64,000 nucleotides of DNA from Patiria miniata (taxonomy: Eukaryota > Echinodermata > Asteroidea > Valvatida > Asterinidae): contig NW_024037065.1 of the NCBI RefSeq assembly GCF_015706575.1, forward strand, positions 1,240,001 to 1,304,000. The letters are read 5' to 3'. Shown in pieces: positions 44,940 through 56,948 of the stretch. The position numbers and the translations under genes were made by a program. The notes under the pieces were generated by a model that worked only from the letters and a program-made list of their open reading frames with translations, searched no databases and was not told the origin of the DNA. How positions within the stretch are numbered: position 1 is the first letter of the stretch; the number at the start of each line of letters is the position of its first letter.

Positions 44940-45638
44940 TTATATACATAGGTTCAAAATTATAACAAAGGATCCTCGCTGCAGGAGTGCGACAAGATTA
45001 CTGATGTTGATGGTATACTTCTTAGCAGTCTCATCAGGTGGCATCCATCTATTCCTCCGAAAAGAAGTCCGGTACCTTATCATGAGCCAACCTTTAGCAT
45101 CTAAGTCATTGCCAGAAACAACCTGTCAGATCCAATAGCATGCTCATTTATCGAGTGTTAAATTCAACAAAATGCATAATAAACAAACCTACATTTGTAA
45201 GTGTACACTTTGTATACCTGTATGGTGACTGCTCTCTGTTCCGATACCCCTATGTTCCGACAACCTAGATTGTGCTACTCACGGTTAGGGTTAGGATTAG
45301 GAATATGTGTAGTCGGAACATAGGGGTGTCGGAACATAGAGGTGTAACCTACGTTTATATGTAAAGTGCATCAAATTGGGAATAGTTAGTGACAAATATG
45401 TCAGAGATGGTGTGCTACCACAAACCGTGAATGTCCGTTGCTTATTTAGTTTTATATAAGACATGCAATGAATACAGAAGGGATTAAAACACACTGACGG
45501 AAAGGCAGCTTTATAGAAATGTGTGTGGGTGTGTATGTTTCAGTGGAGTTGCATACCTCAACTATATATCGTTTCAGGAGACCTCTCTTATCCACAGGTA
45601 CATCTGCATACCAGAACGATCCAGTCTCACATTTCTCC
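44940..45638 (-). CDS. Transposase gene, last two exons
   Basis: Exon 45638-45557 (acceptor TTTTCAG, donor GTATGC; words GSFWYADVPVDKRGLLK) and terminal exon 45122-44940 (acceptor CTGACAG; GNDLDAKGWLMIRYRTSF, stop TAA at 44942-44940) join in phase with each other and with the repeat-coding exon upstream. They form the C-terminus of the transposase-like protein. No family assignment. These exons themselves are unbroken. Confidence 0.6.
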
Positions 45639-45770
45639 CTGAAAAATAAAGGATTACATTTTATTCGTTGAAATATGGTCAAATGATCACTAATGGTAAA
45701 CAAATGTATGAATATGCTATAATACAAAAGTGTGAGAAAATGTTTACTGTTTCAAAGCTCACGTTTTTAC

Positions 45771-46872
45771 AAGTTCTGCACCGAGGCCTTTTCATTGAGT
45801 CTGTTTAGAGTTGTCTCGCCAACTGCCATTTCAGTACTCCCTGTCTCATTCATCTCCTCTTCTTCACCATCTAGTCCGTTAGTGGTTGTCTCTCCAACTT
45901 GTGTCTTTTTCCTGCCTATGTTATCATCCTCTGTCACATGCTTTTGCTTCCCTTCACCATCTGGTCTGTTAGTGGTTGGCTCACCGACTTCTGTCTTTTC
46001 CTTACCTATATCACCTCCCTCTGTGTCATGCATCTCCTCATCTTTACCATCTAGTCTGTTAGTGGTTGTCACACCAACTTGTGTCTTCTTCCTGTCTACT
46101 TTGTCACCCTCTGACTCATTCATCTCCGTTTCTTCATTATCTGGAATGTTAGTGATTGTCACACGAAGTTGTATCTTCTTCCTGCCAATTTTGTCACCCT
46201 CTGTCTCATGCATCTCCTCATCTTTACCATCTAGTCTGTTAGTGGTTGTCACACCAACTTGTGTCTTCTTCCTGCCTACGTTGTCACCCTCTGTCACATG
46301 CTTCTGCTTCCCTTCACTATCTGGTCCGTTAGTGGTTGTCTCACCGACTTGTGTCTTCGTCTTGCTTATTTCATCACCCTCTGTCTCATTCATCTCCGTA
46401 TCTTCATTATCTAGAATGTTAGTGATTGTCACACGAAGTTGTATCTTCTTCCTGCCAATTTTGTCACCCTCTGTCTCATGCTTCTGCTTCCCTTCACCAT
46501 CTGGTCCGTTAGTGGTTGTCTCACCCACTTGTGTCTTTGTCTTGCCTATTTCATCACCCTCTGTCTCATTCATCTCCTTATCTTCATTATCTGGAATGTT
46601 AGCGATTGTCACATGAACTTGTGTCTTCTTCCTGCCAATTTTGTCACCCTCTGTCACATGCTTCTGCTTCCCTTCACCATCTGGTCCGTTAGTGGTTGTC
46701 GCACCGACTTGTGTCTTCTTCCTGCCTATTTTACGACCCTCTGTCACATGCTTCTGCTGCTCTTTGTTTCTTGCTATCTTGTTACAACACTTCTTGCTGC
46801 CCTTAGTTGTTTCATTTCTCTTGTTGTCGAATGTCTTGTTCTTTTCCTTCACGTTACTGGCAACAGCTTCAC
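45771..46872 (-). CDS. Repeat-coding exon: about eleven units of 30 residues
   Basis: An open 367-codon exon bounded by an acceptor (TTTACAAAG) and a GTAAAA donor, in phase with exons on both sides. It encodes about eleven units of 29-31 residues with the pattern EGDKIGRKKTQVGVTTTN, alternating two unit types (one with NGPDGEGKQKH, one with NIPDNEDTEMN). The product is hydrophilic and charged, probably extended. At DNA level it is a 90-bp minisatellite, which also leaves a frame open on the other strand. It separates the DDE-like domain from the C-terminus. Possible roles (linker, RNA or DNA contact) are speculation. Confidence 0.65.
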
Positions 46873-47223
46873 CTTTGTAAAAGAACGTAGGTTGAATATC
46901 ATTTTTAATGGAAGTTATTTGCTTAAAAAAAACTATTACAGTAGTCTTTCCTTAACACAACAATGACCGGAATAGTTCTAGGACAATGTTCAATCTTTAA
47001 AGTTTAAGATAAAATATTAAGAAGTATGGTTCTGAAAAGAACGGCTCTTTAGAAAATGAGAATTTATATTTTTGTAATTCTGTGAAATTTCCCTAAAAAG
47101 GATCCTTTCCAGAACCTCACTTTTCAATTTATTCACAGTATGCGCATCTCCAAATGTCAACCTTATTCACATGCAATTTTTAAATATGCAATAGCCTGAA
47201 ATCTTAGCTAATATTTTACTTAC

Positions 47224-49474
47224 CACTGTTGCTATTTGATGACAATGCTGATCGTGAAATGGTGACTGCCTTGAACTTGCGTGTGTATGATTCATTAAGG
47301 CACGATCCACTATCGTCCCGGCATCTCACACAGTAACAAGATACGTTCCTGACAAGAATGTGATACTCTCGACCTGTGCTTCTGACCTGATGGAACTTCC
47401 TTACGCCTGCAACAGTACAAACATCTGTTTCGGGTCGGTCATGGATGATCGCATCTGCCAAAAAAAAACGATCAACTGCTCGGTTAGCAACACCAGTCTC
47501 CCCATCTGACTCTGACATCCCGTGTTCGGAACTGAAGTAAATGCGGTCAGTACTCACTTTTTTTTAGGCTTACATCAGCCAGCGGCCCTCTGCTTTTATA
47601 TTGTGCCCCACAACCATCACTGAAGATAACAACCTTGGCAACTTCAAGCTTCTGTTGTGGTGTTGTGACAGAAGTTTCCAGGAAATGGTTAACTGCATGA
47701 CAGTCGTGCCGTATATCATCAGAGATGAAAATATGCGACTCCCGTTTCATCTTGCCATCACTGGGATCACGGTAGTTGACAACAGTGGGATGCATGGTCA
47801 TCTGTTGCTGGCTAATGAAGGCAGACTTGATTTCATCCTGAAACAGTTCTATATTTGGCAAAGTCCATTACCAACAGTACCCAGCCACTGGGGAGGTTTT
47901 CTTTCATTTGTTGAAACTGACTGGATTGCCAAGATGCCACAAACATGTGCTCCATGAATGTGGTACTTTGGCAAGGCTTGCGGACGTCATCACAAAACTC
48001 TGCAATAAGCTGGTCAACAGACTTGCGCTTGGTAACCATGATCCTTTTGATGTTGCCCTCTCTTACTTCAGACCTTTCCCAGTTGTTCCATGTGACTGTT
48101 GGTGGAGGGTCAATGCCAAGCATGGCGTCATAGTGGTCTTGGTATCTTGACATGTGTTGCACTTCCCGTAGATACAGTCGTACTTGTGGAAGCGTGCAGT
48201 ATCACGTTCACACACGAGCTTGTCAAGTAACACCTTCTCATCTGCATTCTTTAGGGAACTGTCAATCCCACTGTGTGAGATCGCTGCATTAAGTGCCAGG
48301 AGCTTGTATTTGGCATTGAGACAATACAGACAGATGCAGAACTCTCTGTGAGAAATAGAACGAAACTTCACCCTTTCTGGTCTCAACCTCTGAAACATGG
48401 TTAAGTTGACCTTGGTGTCTGCGTTTTCTTTCTTGAACATCTAGTATGCAGATTTAACTGATATCTGCATCAGAAATGCAGAGCCCGCCTTCGTTGTAAA
48501 GCGCTTGTTTGGCATTTCCCGTGAAATGTCCTCTCTCTTGTAGAATTTCTGGATGTTCTGTCTGACTGTCAATGTGAGCCAGTCTTTTTTTTCAACTTCC
48601 TTACTGGACACCCACGCACCCTCACGACTGTGTTACGTTTAATTTTTACTTCCCTTGACAGCAATCTTGTCGAAACATTTCGGAGCATCTGTGATGACAT
48701 AACCCGGTTGAGCACTCTTCTGCCCACCCCTGACTTTCCATTGTACACAAGCCTGGAAATTTCCTCTTGGACGTGTGCTTCTTTGTTGCATCTTTGTTTC
48801 TTTTGAGATCTTCCATGAGCTTCGAGAGCTTTTCTTTTCCTTTGAGTGCTTAAATTGGTTACTACCTCAGCAAACTTTGTTGGCGAACTTGGCAAAACCT
48901 GTCTTGCCCTGCATGAATAATTGAATAGTGTTTGCCTACTTCTAAATCCATCACCACTGCCATTTAAGCTGTGACCCAAGTCAAGATTTCTCCCATGCAG
49001 CTTTAGATCTTGCTTTTGCATTTGCTTCAGCTTTGGCTTTTGCTTTCCTTTTTCTTTCTTTCTCTTTCTGCCGTCTGTGCTTTTGAGGGGCTGCATAAAT
49101 CTTGCTACTACTTCTTGCTTTCATTACTCTCCAGTACTCTCTTAATGCTGCCCAATTATCTCACTTTGCCGTGTGGATCTGCTCTTATTTTTGTGAAAAT
49201 TCAACGTTACTTTTAGTTGTTGGGTCATTGGGGTTTTCCTTTTATCATCGTTGGGACGCATCTTCTCTCTGCGGCGTTGCAGTCTTTTTCTACCTTTCTC
49301 TCTATCCCATTCGAGAATTGCCGCCATTTCATTTGAAGGATTTTTATCTGCCGCCACACTTCGTAGAAAATCCCTTCTTTCCTTACTCTTTTGCCGCTGT
49401 TTTCCCAAATACTCTGCATACTTTTCGGATCCCTTATTTTTTTGGAGCTGACGGAAGCTTGGCTTTTTATTCAC
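47224..49474 (-). pseudogene. Transposase-like gene of the 12 kb element, DDE-like domain, frameshifted
   Basis: Begins at acceptor TTATCAG (49475-49481) and ends at donor GTAAGT (47223-47218). Pieces in order: a Lys/Arg-rich N-terminus (49474-48569), a segment with MFQRLRPERVKFRSISHREF.ICLYC and CIYGKCNTC (zinc-like Cys), then GWVLLVMDFA (candidate D1), KVVIFSDGCGAQYKSRGPLAD (candidate D2), and SSEHGMSESDGETGVANRAV (candidate E). Breaks: an in-frame TAG near 48441, frameshifts near 48150 and 47860, and one in the A-run near 47565. Related proteins are widespread in cnidarians and deuterostomes, but I do not know a superfamily name. It is inactive as it stands. Confidence 0.7.
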
Positions 49475-52340
49475 CTGATAATATGGAAAACAATACAAAT
49501 TATTTGTTTCTATTTTTCTTTGTTATAGGTTTTCCCAGTGACTTAAACATTAACATCGCATAAAAAGTTGTGGAAGATGTATTTGTTTGTAATTCTTCCT
49601 TTTTTATTCAAACTGCACCACAGTTTCAATTTGGGCGAAGGATTATTAATCAATCATGAACAATTCCTTACTTCGTCTACATATAAATTTTTCGATGTGG
49701 AGATTGGCGCCGCGTCGGGTGCACCACGAAGTGACGTATCGTGCATAGACTTGTGCACACGTTACTTCACGTTGTGGTGAAGTCAACTTCGTAAGTTAGA
49801 GTTAATGGGATAACCTATTTGGTCTCGATTTCATTCTCACTTATTAAAGTTTAATTGAATCTAATAAGATCCGTGAAAAGAAGCCATTTTTTTAAAAATG
49901 TACATTGTATTGACCGTTTCGCGCCGTACTATCAGCTTGATGTGTGGACTGAATGTGCGGTGTATAGATATATTATGGAGACCGGCTATCGGCAACCCTG
50001 AGCATGTTCACGTATACGTTCGTTCGTACCGGCAAAAAAATAACCTGCACCGTCACGACACTATGAACACTAGTACCCCTGCACATTATATTCATGATTC
50101 ACATTAATAAATATGTGGGCTTAATCACCTTGTAAGGTAAATACAACTCGTACCTAAGACAATTCATACCTTGAGTTAAGACATTTAATTAACTTTGAAC
50201 CTTAAATGGTGCATACAACTCGTACTTCAAGTTAAGACAACATTACCTGCATGTACTTCCAAATTTGAGATTCGCATACAATTTCCTTTCTTTTTTCTCT
50301 CTCCAAGGAATCAGACTTGACGAAGACATGGACAACGTAGCGTCGTTGAGAGATTCAGTAATAAGTGATCTGCAAAATGACTGTGAAAACGTGGTACTAA
50401 ACACTGTTTTAATTTTTTTTTTTAGTTTGAAGATGTTCCGCTTTCTTGTTTTCCTCAGCTGTCTCCTAATGTCCCCCGTTTTCCAGTACTCCGGGCGTTG
50501 TATTTAAAACAAGTAAGAAACAAGAAATTCGCAGAAGATAGTTTATGCATAAACTTATTATTTTATTTTATTGTGACTGTAAAATATTATTATAGTTACG
50601 GAAATTGTATTCAGGTGTACACAACACTGGAGCGGACAAACCTTTGAAATTACTCCCTCTGTGAAGTCTACATTAAAACTAGATTTTGTGTATTTTGTTT
50701 TTTTTGGGGGGGGGGTCGTTCGAGGTTGGCAACAACATCCATAAATCCGACTTCGTTGCACCTGCACCCGAAAATAAATATCAAAGCCTCCCTAAATGTT
50801 TGACTCTTCGGACCCAGAATGACTTGTAATGTAATACATTTCCCGTTAGTGCGGCTTGGAGAGGCCGCTCACAAAGGGTCTAACCGCACTCGCATGCATT
50901 CACCTGTACCTATCACCAGTCATGTATAACAAATCGACCAATAGTAAGTTGCATTCTTTGTAGTTCACCGTAGTGCCTGAGTGCAGGCGGTGTTTTTATG
51001 GTCACTGTGACCACGGAGCTTTTTATAGCTCCATGCTGTGACCATGGTTATACAGATGCCTAGCAACAATATGCCCACCTTAAGAAACAGACGCGTTTCT
51101 CGATATTTGATTTCCTTTATATCGATTATTGAAGAAAAATGTAAGGAACCTATGAAACTTGTTTACTAATTCCTCGTTTCCACTTTCGCCAATGATGTGT
51201 TATTTATCTTTCTTTTCAGAACAGAAACTTATTTTGGAAACTTGTTCAATATAACACAATTTTTTTGGCTTCCGTTTTAAAGATATGAGGAGTTTGTGAA
51301 ATTCTTCTGTTTATTCTCACAAGGGTCTCTTCTTTCAGAAAATGTTTTTGGGAACAGGTTAAATATTTTTGTTTAGGGAGGGGGGGACGCGATACGAACA
51401 AATAGAAGCTGGGGAACTTAAGGTGCCGTCTTGGTAAGATTAATTATTACTAAATTCCACAACAACGTTGCTACTGCCAACCACCATTCCATAAATTCAG
51501 AACGAGCTTCACTAGCAAAGTTTGAACTTACAGCTTAATAAGTAACAGCTAGTTTAACTGTTACGACGTATATACCTCGATTGTTAACTATCGATCCAAA
51601 ATATTTTTTTACAAATGTGTGGCGCTTTTTTCCAGTTTTTGTTAAAAAATTTAAAAAGGTGTAGTTTTATATATTATGTGTACAGGCACACGTTGGTCAC
51701 TTCACAACAGTAAAAAAATTACATGGACAAAACACTACGTTACTTTTTGAAAGAAGGCTTATACTAATCAAAACGAAAATCGAAGTTTTACAGTTTTACA
51801 AGGAAGAGGGTCCGATTTTCATAGGAGTCGGATTTTCATGTGACACCGGCCGTTCTGTATGCGTCTGTAAATATCCAGAACGGCGCCCTAAAGAGCATTG
51901 CTTTCTTTGTGTACTTAAATTGTGAATTACGCACAATATGGTTGTATTTATGTTGCCCTGTGAGATCAACAGTACATTTAAACGCAGATATAAAAAATAG
52001 CCGTACAGAAATTCGAGCTTTGCAAGGGTAATATGCACACACTGCGTCCAGCAGTCATCACTGTGCACGGCGACTTGGCGCTCTATTCATTTAATTTAGC
52101 CTTTATATAGCTCTATGTTATTACCCAATCTATGGAAAACCGCTTTACGTCTATGATAATTATGTATGCAGAAATGGCAGTAAATTTTACAAAACAACAT
52201 TGCGTCTTGACCTTCAGATTCTGACCAATCAGAGGGCGCCTTATATAATCGGGTCATTGGTAACCCATTGTTGTATTTACAAAAAAAAACATGGCAGCAA
52301 ATTGGCAAGCCAACAGCTCACAAAAGATAAGTTTTTTACA
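49475..52340. other. 5' flank of the transposase gene, mostly non-coding
   Basis: Contains a possible plus-strand exon at 50308-50390 (after CTCTCCAAG; words LDEDMDNVASLRDSVISDLQ) with no known match, a poly-G run at about 50705, a long hairpin at 50990-51055, and otherwise AT-rich DNA. Confidence 0.45.
50990..51055. repeat. Inverted repeat (hairpin), arms about 25 bp
   Basis: ATGGTCACTGTGACCACGGA and AGCTTTTTATAGCT are followed by CCATGCTGTGACCAT. The arms pair with few mismatches around an AGCTTTTTATAGCT centre. Confidence 0.65.
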
Positions 52341-52344
52341 ATGG

Positions 52345-53245
52345 CAGTGTCCAATACCGTCAACATTGCACGACTTCCGTCTCGAAAACTATTACGTTAG
52401 CATTCTTTTCGTCCATGCGAATGTTTTGTTACCAGCAATGCTGTCTAATATTCATCACCATAGCACAACTTCCGTCTAGAAAAAAATCGCGTAGCTTTAT
52501 TTACGTCCACACGAATGTCACGTTACCAGCGCCACTGTCCGACCTCCGTCTCGAAAAATATCACGTTAGCATTCCTTACGTCCATATGAATGTCACGTTA
52601 CCAGCGCCACTGTCCAATATTTGTCACCTTAGCACGACTTCCGTCTCGACAAATATCACGTTAGCATACTTTCCGTCCATACGAATGTCACGTTACCCTT
52701 GGCCCTGTCCAATATTTGTCACCAAAGCACAACTTTCGTCTTGAAAAAAAATCACGTTAGCATTCTTTACGTCCAAGCGAATGTCACGTTACCAGAGGCA
52801 CGGTCCAATATTCGTCACCATAGCACGACTTCCGTCTAGACAAAATCACTTTAGCATTCTTTACGTCCGACACGAATGTCACGTTACCAGCGGCACTGTC
52901 CAATAGTCGTTACCAAAGCACGACTTCCGTCCAGAACAAATATTGCGTTAGCATGTTATCCCTCCATATAAATGGCACGTTACCAGAACCTCTGTCCAAA
53001 AAGCCTCACCATAGCACGACTTCTGTCTAAACACCTATCACGTTGGCATTCTTTCTGTCCCTAGGAATGTCACGTTACCAGAAGCTTTGTCCAATATTCG
53101 TCACCAAAGCAATTGGTTCGTCCAAATTATGTCACGTTATTAACATTTCCGTCCACTGAAACATCACGTTAACAATGCTAATGTCAAATAAGAAATCGCG
53201 TTAGCATACACTCCGTCCAAAAAGGATAACGATAACACAGATAAT
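52345..53245. repeat. Subterminal tandem repeat, about 95 bp, nine copies
   Basis: Each unit carries GCACGACTTCCGTC, TCACGTTAGCATTCTTTACG and AATGTCACGTTACCAG. The CACGTTACCAG and ACGTTAGCA words echo the inner part of the right TIR (CAGTAACGTTAGCA on the opposite strand). Scattered extra copies occur at 53815-53835 and 42595-42650. The array lies about 1-1.9 kb from the right end. Confidence 0.85.
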
Positions 53246-54181
53246 TACTTCACGCCAAAACTGATCACGTTGCCACGTACGCACTCCACAATGATTTAAC
53301 GCGCGGCGTAATTTCATGCCGCGCCTTCGGTCCACATATCCATTACAGCTACGCAATTTTATAACATTTTAGGGAGCATTTATAAAAAAAAAATGAATCT
53401 GGGAATGCTATCATTACATTTACAGCTGGGAAATGATGTTGACGGAACAAGTATATCATCTGATTAAATAAAAACTTCACAATCCTTGTCCTTTGTTTCG
53501 CCACGATCTCGTTGGCGTCGTCTCGCCATGACTGGGAAACAGCAAAAGCAGGCCGTCCAGCGACCCACACCAGCTTCTCTTGCTTGATTTGAAAGTGGTA
53601 TCTTAACGGTGATTATTTGACGGAAGTCACGATTGCATAGCACAGAACGTTTTTCTCCCAACAAAATAGTACATATCTTGCATTTTATCCCTCTTGTATT
53701 GTGAAATAATATTTTCAACATATTTTGGAATGTGAAAACTCAACAAGAAATCATAAAGCACACGGAAAACTTCTTTCGAGGTAACTGTGATCGTTTTGAG
53801 GTGTCCTTGACATAACGGCGTCACGTTAGCACTATTTGTTCGGCACATCTAAAATAATAATAAAGAAGAGTTGTCTGCGCTGAAAAGACATTAAAACGTC
53901 AGAAAAATTCACTGTTGACAAACGCATGGTCAATATTTTAAAACATTTTTGTTACTATGAAGCAGCAGCAATTTCTATCAAGTTTATTTCTTCAGGTAAC
54001 TTTTCCGTCCATTATCGGCGGAAAATTTAGATTGATTTCAATAGAACTAAAAAACCGCTGCTGTTGTTATTTTACTTTTTCTATCGTAAATATCCGTCTG
54101 AATACAGATCTACATGTAAATGTTTTTTGGTAAATTAACATAACACCAACACTTTATAATCTCGGTAAAAACACTGCTAAC

Positions 54182-54212
54182 GTTACTGGCCCCCTATACC
54201 GTGTTTTGTGTC
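54182..54212 (-). repeat. Right TIR of the 12 kb transposon
   Basis: Inverted match to 42256-42286, followed by ATAT. Confidence 0.9.
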
Positions 54213-54216
54213 ATAT

Positions 54217-54535
54217 AATTTTAAATCACTAGAGTAATATGTACGTTTACTTTCAGTTTATTACTATTTTATTATAATATTATCATAGAAGTTACCCTAC
54301 ATAATAAGTTGTTACTGTAGTTGTAGTGTAATATACTATGGTTATATTACAGTTTTCTGTGGTTTTATTATACTTTCATTATAATTCTATTAAAGATTGA
54401 CTGCATATTTACTGTAGTGAAAGATAGAGGGTTATTGCAGTGAAACTACAATATACTTCAAAATCACTATAGTAATATGAACATTTACTTTCAGTTTATA
54501 GCTATTTTATTATAATTTTATCATAGAAGTTTATT
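54217..54535. repeat. AT-rich satellite, right part plus a further unit
   Basis: Continues the unit interrupted at 42255. A second unit (ATATTTACTGTAGTGAAAGA at about 54403) follows in the same direction, which shows tandem arrangement with a period near 240 bp. Confidence 0.75.
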
Positions 54536-54888
54536 TTAGTTGCAACAGTTGATTTTCTGAACAAACAACAAATCTTCCACAAAGCTGATTCCTTCTCGAT
54601 TTCATGGGTTAACTACCTGTATGATCAAGGACAATTTAAAAAAAAGCACACAAAAAATGTTTTTTTTTTCCATTTTGTTTGCGCATTCATCATGTATTAT
54701 CAAACAAGTACGAAACATTTTTCATTTCATGTACAAGTTGAGCAAATATGTATATGTACATGTGCAAATTGTCAAAGGGTGTAAAAATGTCCAAGTCAAA
54801 TATCTTAAAACAAAACAAATAATAAGAGTTATACTTAAGCTTTCACGGGTGTAACATATGTTATTTGAAAAAAAAGAGAGGAGTATAA
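54536..54888. other. No gene seen
   Basis: AT-rich spacer between satellite and the Gmr1-like element. Confidence 0.5.
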
Positions 54889-54950
54889 CATTGTTGAGGA
54901 AATAAATAGTTGTAGACTATTGGACACGAATTTAGGGAATAATCCTAACA
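54889..54950 (+). repeat. 5' LTR remnant of the plus-strand Gmr1-like element
   Basis: Matches, inverted, the last 60 bp of the LTR at 61493-62413 and ends in CCTAACA. The rest of the LTR is missing. A PBS (TTTGGGGGCTTGTCCGGG, 54951-54968) follows directly. Confidence 0.75.
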
Positions 54951-55246
54951 TTTGGGGGCTTGTCCGGGAAAGAAAAACAAAACCGGAAAAAGAAACCTTT
55001 TGTTTGACTAAGTGTTGCTAGTGTTATTTTTTTCATTTTTTTTTCAATCCATTTCAACTTGTGAAGTCATTGAAGTGTCCTGTCACAACTATGAAAACAA
55101 CGAAGGATTTACCATTAGTTTATGAAATACGAACTGAATTTCCTTCTCTGAGGTGTGTTAGATGCAACCAAATTCATGATTCCTAATCGCTGCGAGCTAG
55201 TTAGCTTTGCTTGTGCCTTAGTGGTGTAAGGTTTGTGTGGAGTAGT

Positions 55247-56141
55247 AATGGATGTTAAAGCAGAGGTTGAGAGTTTGACAGAACTAGGTGAAAGGTGTGG
55301 ATTACAGGGAAAGGAACTGTTAAATTTTGTGTGTGCCGAGAGAGACAAACTCAAGAAAGAAAAAGATCAAGTCGATCGTGATGTTAGAGCGCATACCCGC
55401 GAGAAATTTGAACTAGAAATTCAGCTAGAAAAAGCGAAGCACAGCGCCAACATTGACTCGGGTAATTCTAAGGACGGTGCACGGGCAAAAGCGCGCACTC
55501 CTAAGCTACCATTTTTCGACGACGTTCATGATGATTTACACGCGTAATTGCAAAGGTTCGAGCGTTATGCAACTTCGCAAGCCTGGCCAAAGAAAGAGTG
55601 GGCGATCAGTTTGAGCGCACTGCTAAAAGGCAAAGCTCTAGAAGTCTACTCTAGGTTATCCATCAATGATATAGCCGACTACGAGGTTAGATAACTTACT
55701 TTGCCGATGGATAGACATGTCCAAAGCCGAAAAGTCTTTCGCTGGTCTTAAGGATCTGTTCATTAGGGAGCAATTTTTAAGAAGTTGTAATGACGAGCTA
55801 GCGACTTTCTTGTAAGAACGCAAACCGCAAAGCGTTAATGACATGGCACACTATGCCGAGCAACACTCTGAAGCGCATGGCGGATTTAATGCACGACCTT
55901 GTCCTCGGAAACAGCAACCGCACACATGCAAAGACAAATGCAGTCACCAGTTAGTAGACCACCGATGCATCCCACAAATTACGCGCAACACAAACAGCCA
56001 CAATATCAGCAACCAAATCGGTCACAAACACCGAGTAGGACTTCATATCAACAGCACGATAGAGCGCAAAGAACTTGCTTTATTTGCCATAAGCCTGGTC
56101 ACATCGCCCGCGACTGCAGAAGCAGAGTCAAAATTTTCTAA
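55247..56141 (+). pseudogene. Gmr1-like gag with SCAN-like segment and zinc knuckle
   Basis: Starts ATG 55247. A Glu/Lys-rich coiled-coil-like N-terminus leads to LPFFDDVHDDLHA, an in-frame TAA at about 55546, then QRFERYATSQAWPKKEW and ALLKGKALEVYSRL. Next is a segment at about 55720-55890 (LKDLFIREQFLRSCNDEL, then ERKPQSVNDMAHYAEQ) which resembles the SCAN domain. A CCHC knuckle (CFICHKPGHIARDC, 56076-56117) follows in a third frame. There are at least two stops (about 55546 and 55813) and two frame changes. SCAN domains of vertebrate zinc-finger genes are thought to come from the gag of this element group, which fits. Confidence 0.7.
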
Positions 56142-56925
56142 AATTGCGAATGTTATTACTTCAGCGCTAGTCAGTGTGTTAAGTGATGATCAAGATCCAC
56201 AAGCACAGTCTGACCTAAATAGTTCAGCAGAGAATGATGTTCAAAGCAATCAAGTAGCGCAAACAGAAACTGCGTATCTCACTGAAACTATAGCTTGCAT
56301 GATAACAGTGCCACCCCCTACACAAGCGCTTAGTGATTGTTGTACACAAGATGGTATGATCAAAATTGAGTGCGGACAACAGTTACCTTTACTCAGCGCT
56401 GCATGTAAGAGCACAGATGTAAAATGCATGCCAGTAACTTATGGACTAGTAAACGGTACCACCGCATCGATACTACGCGATAGTGGTTGTAGTGGAGTAG
56501 TCGTTCGTAAGGACTTAGTTCGCGTTAAGCAGTTTCTTGAACATGATCGAGCATGCGTAATGGCCGACGGAACAGTCAGTAATTTACCAACTAGTAGCAT
56601 ACGTACCACTTGACACGCCATACTTCGTCGGTACGGTAGAGGCAGTATGCATGACAAACCCTGTTTACGATTTACTTCTCGGTAATATAGTAGGCGCAAG
56701 AAACCCCGGTGATCCGAAACCCGACTGGGTACCCGCAAACTTGCCACTAAATCCTACCCGAATTAGCCGAAATGAAAACACGAGTACACGTAACTTTAAC
56801 TACGACACAGAGCCAATCGGCGCCGTGCAAAACGCGCTCACAGAAATTAGCCAAAGGCAAACCGTTGAAAAAAACTCAAAGTACCCGACGGTCTACCAGA
56901 AATTAGCAGAGTCGAATTCGTGAAT
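56142..56925 (+). pseudogene. Gmr1-like protease region
   Basis: The frame 55843-56613 reads, in its second half, SILRDSGCSGVVVRKDLVR, where the usual DTG/DSG active site is DSG. A frameshift at about 56590 passes to 56651-56925 with YDLLLGNIVGARNPGDP. The same protein segment lies at 60795-61230 on the other strand, nearly identical. In that copy the junction is in frame, so the shift here is a lesion. Confidence 0.7.
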
Positions 56926-56948
56926 TAGTAGAAAGTAGCGAACCGCGA

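Larger units (their letters stand above)
42256..54212 (-). mobile_element. 11.96 kb DNA transposon with intact ends
   Basis: The termini are inverted repeats starting GACACAAAACACGGTA and continuing AGGGGGCCAGTAAC: 31 bp with one mismatch. ATAT flanks both sides (42252-42255 and 54213-54216). Removing the element with one ATAT rebuilds the satellite sequence seen intact at about 10688 and 54450 with no length change. The TIR start is ambiguous by one base (TGACAC with a TA duplication fits equally). It carries a minus-strand, multi-exon, broken transposase gene and subterminal repeats. I cannot assign the superfamily. Confidence 0.9.

Noticed and set aside
45732..46616. Long plus-strand open frame of Ser/Pro/Val repeats
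   Set aside because: It is the antisense of the minus-strand minisatellite exon, whose splice phases match its neighbours; the frame is open only because the 90-bp unit is.
49102..49563. 153-codon plus-strand frame with hydrophobic stretches
   Set aside because: Antisense to the basic N-terminal part of the transposase-like gene; the Phe/Leu-rich product mirrors Lys/Arg/Glu codons.
52096..52744. Short frames in the 52 kb repeat array
   Set aside because: They follow the 95-bp subterminal repeat and change frame from unit to unit.
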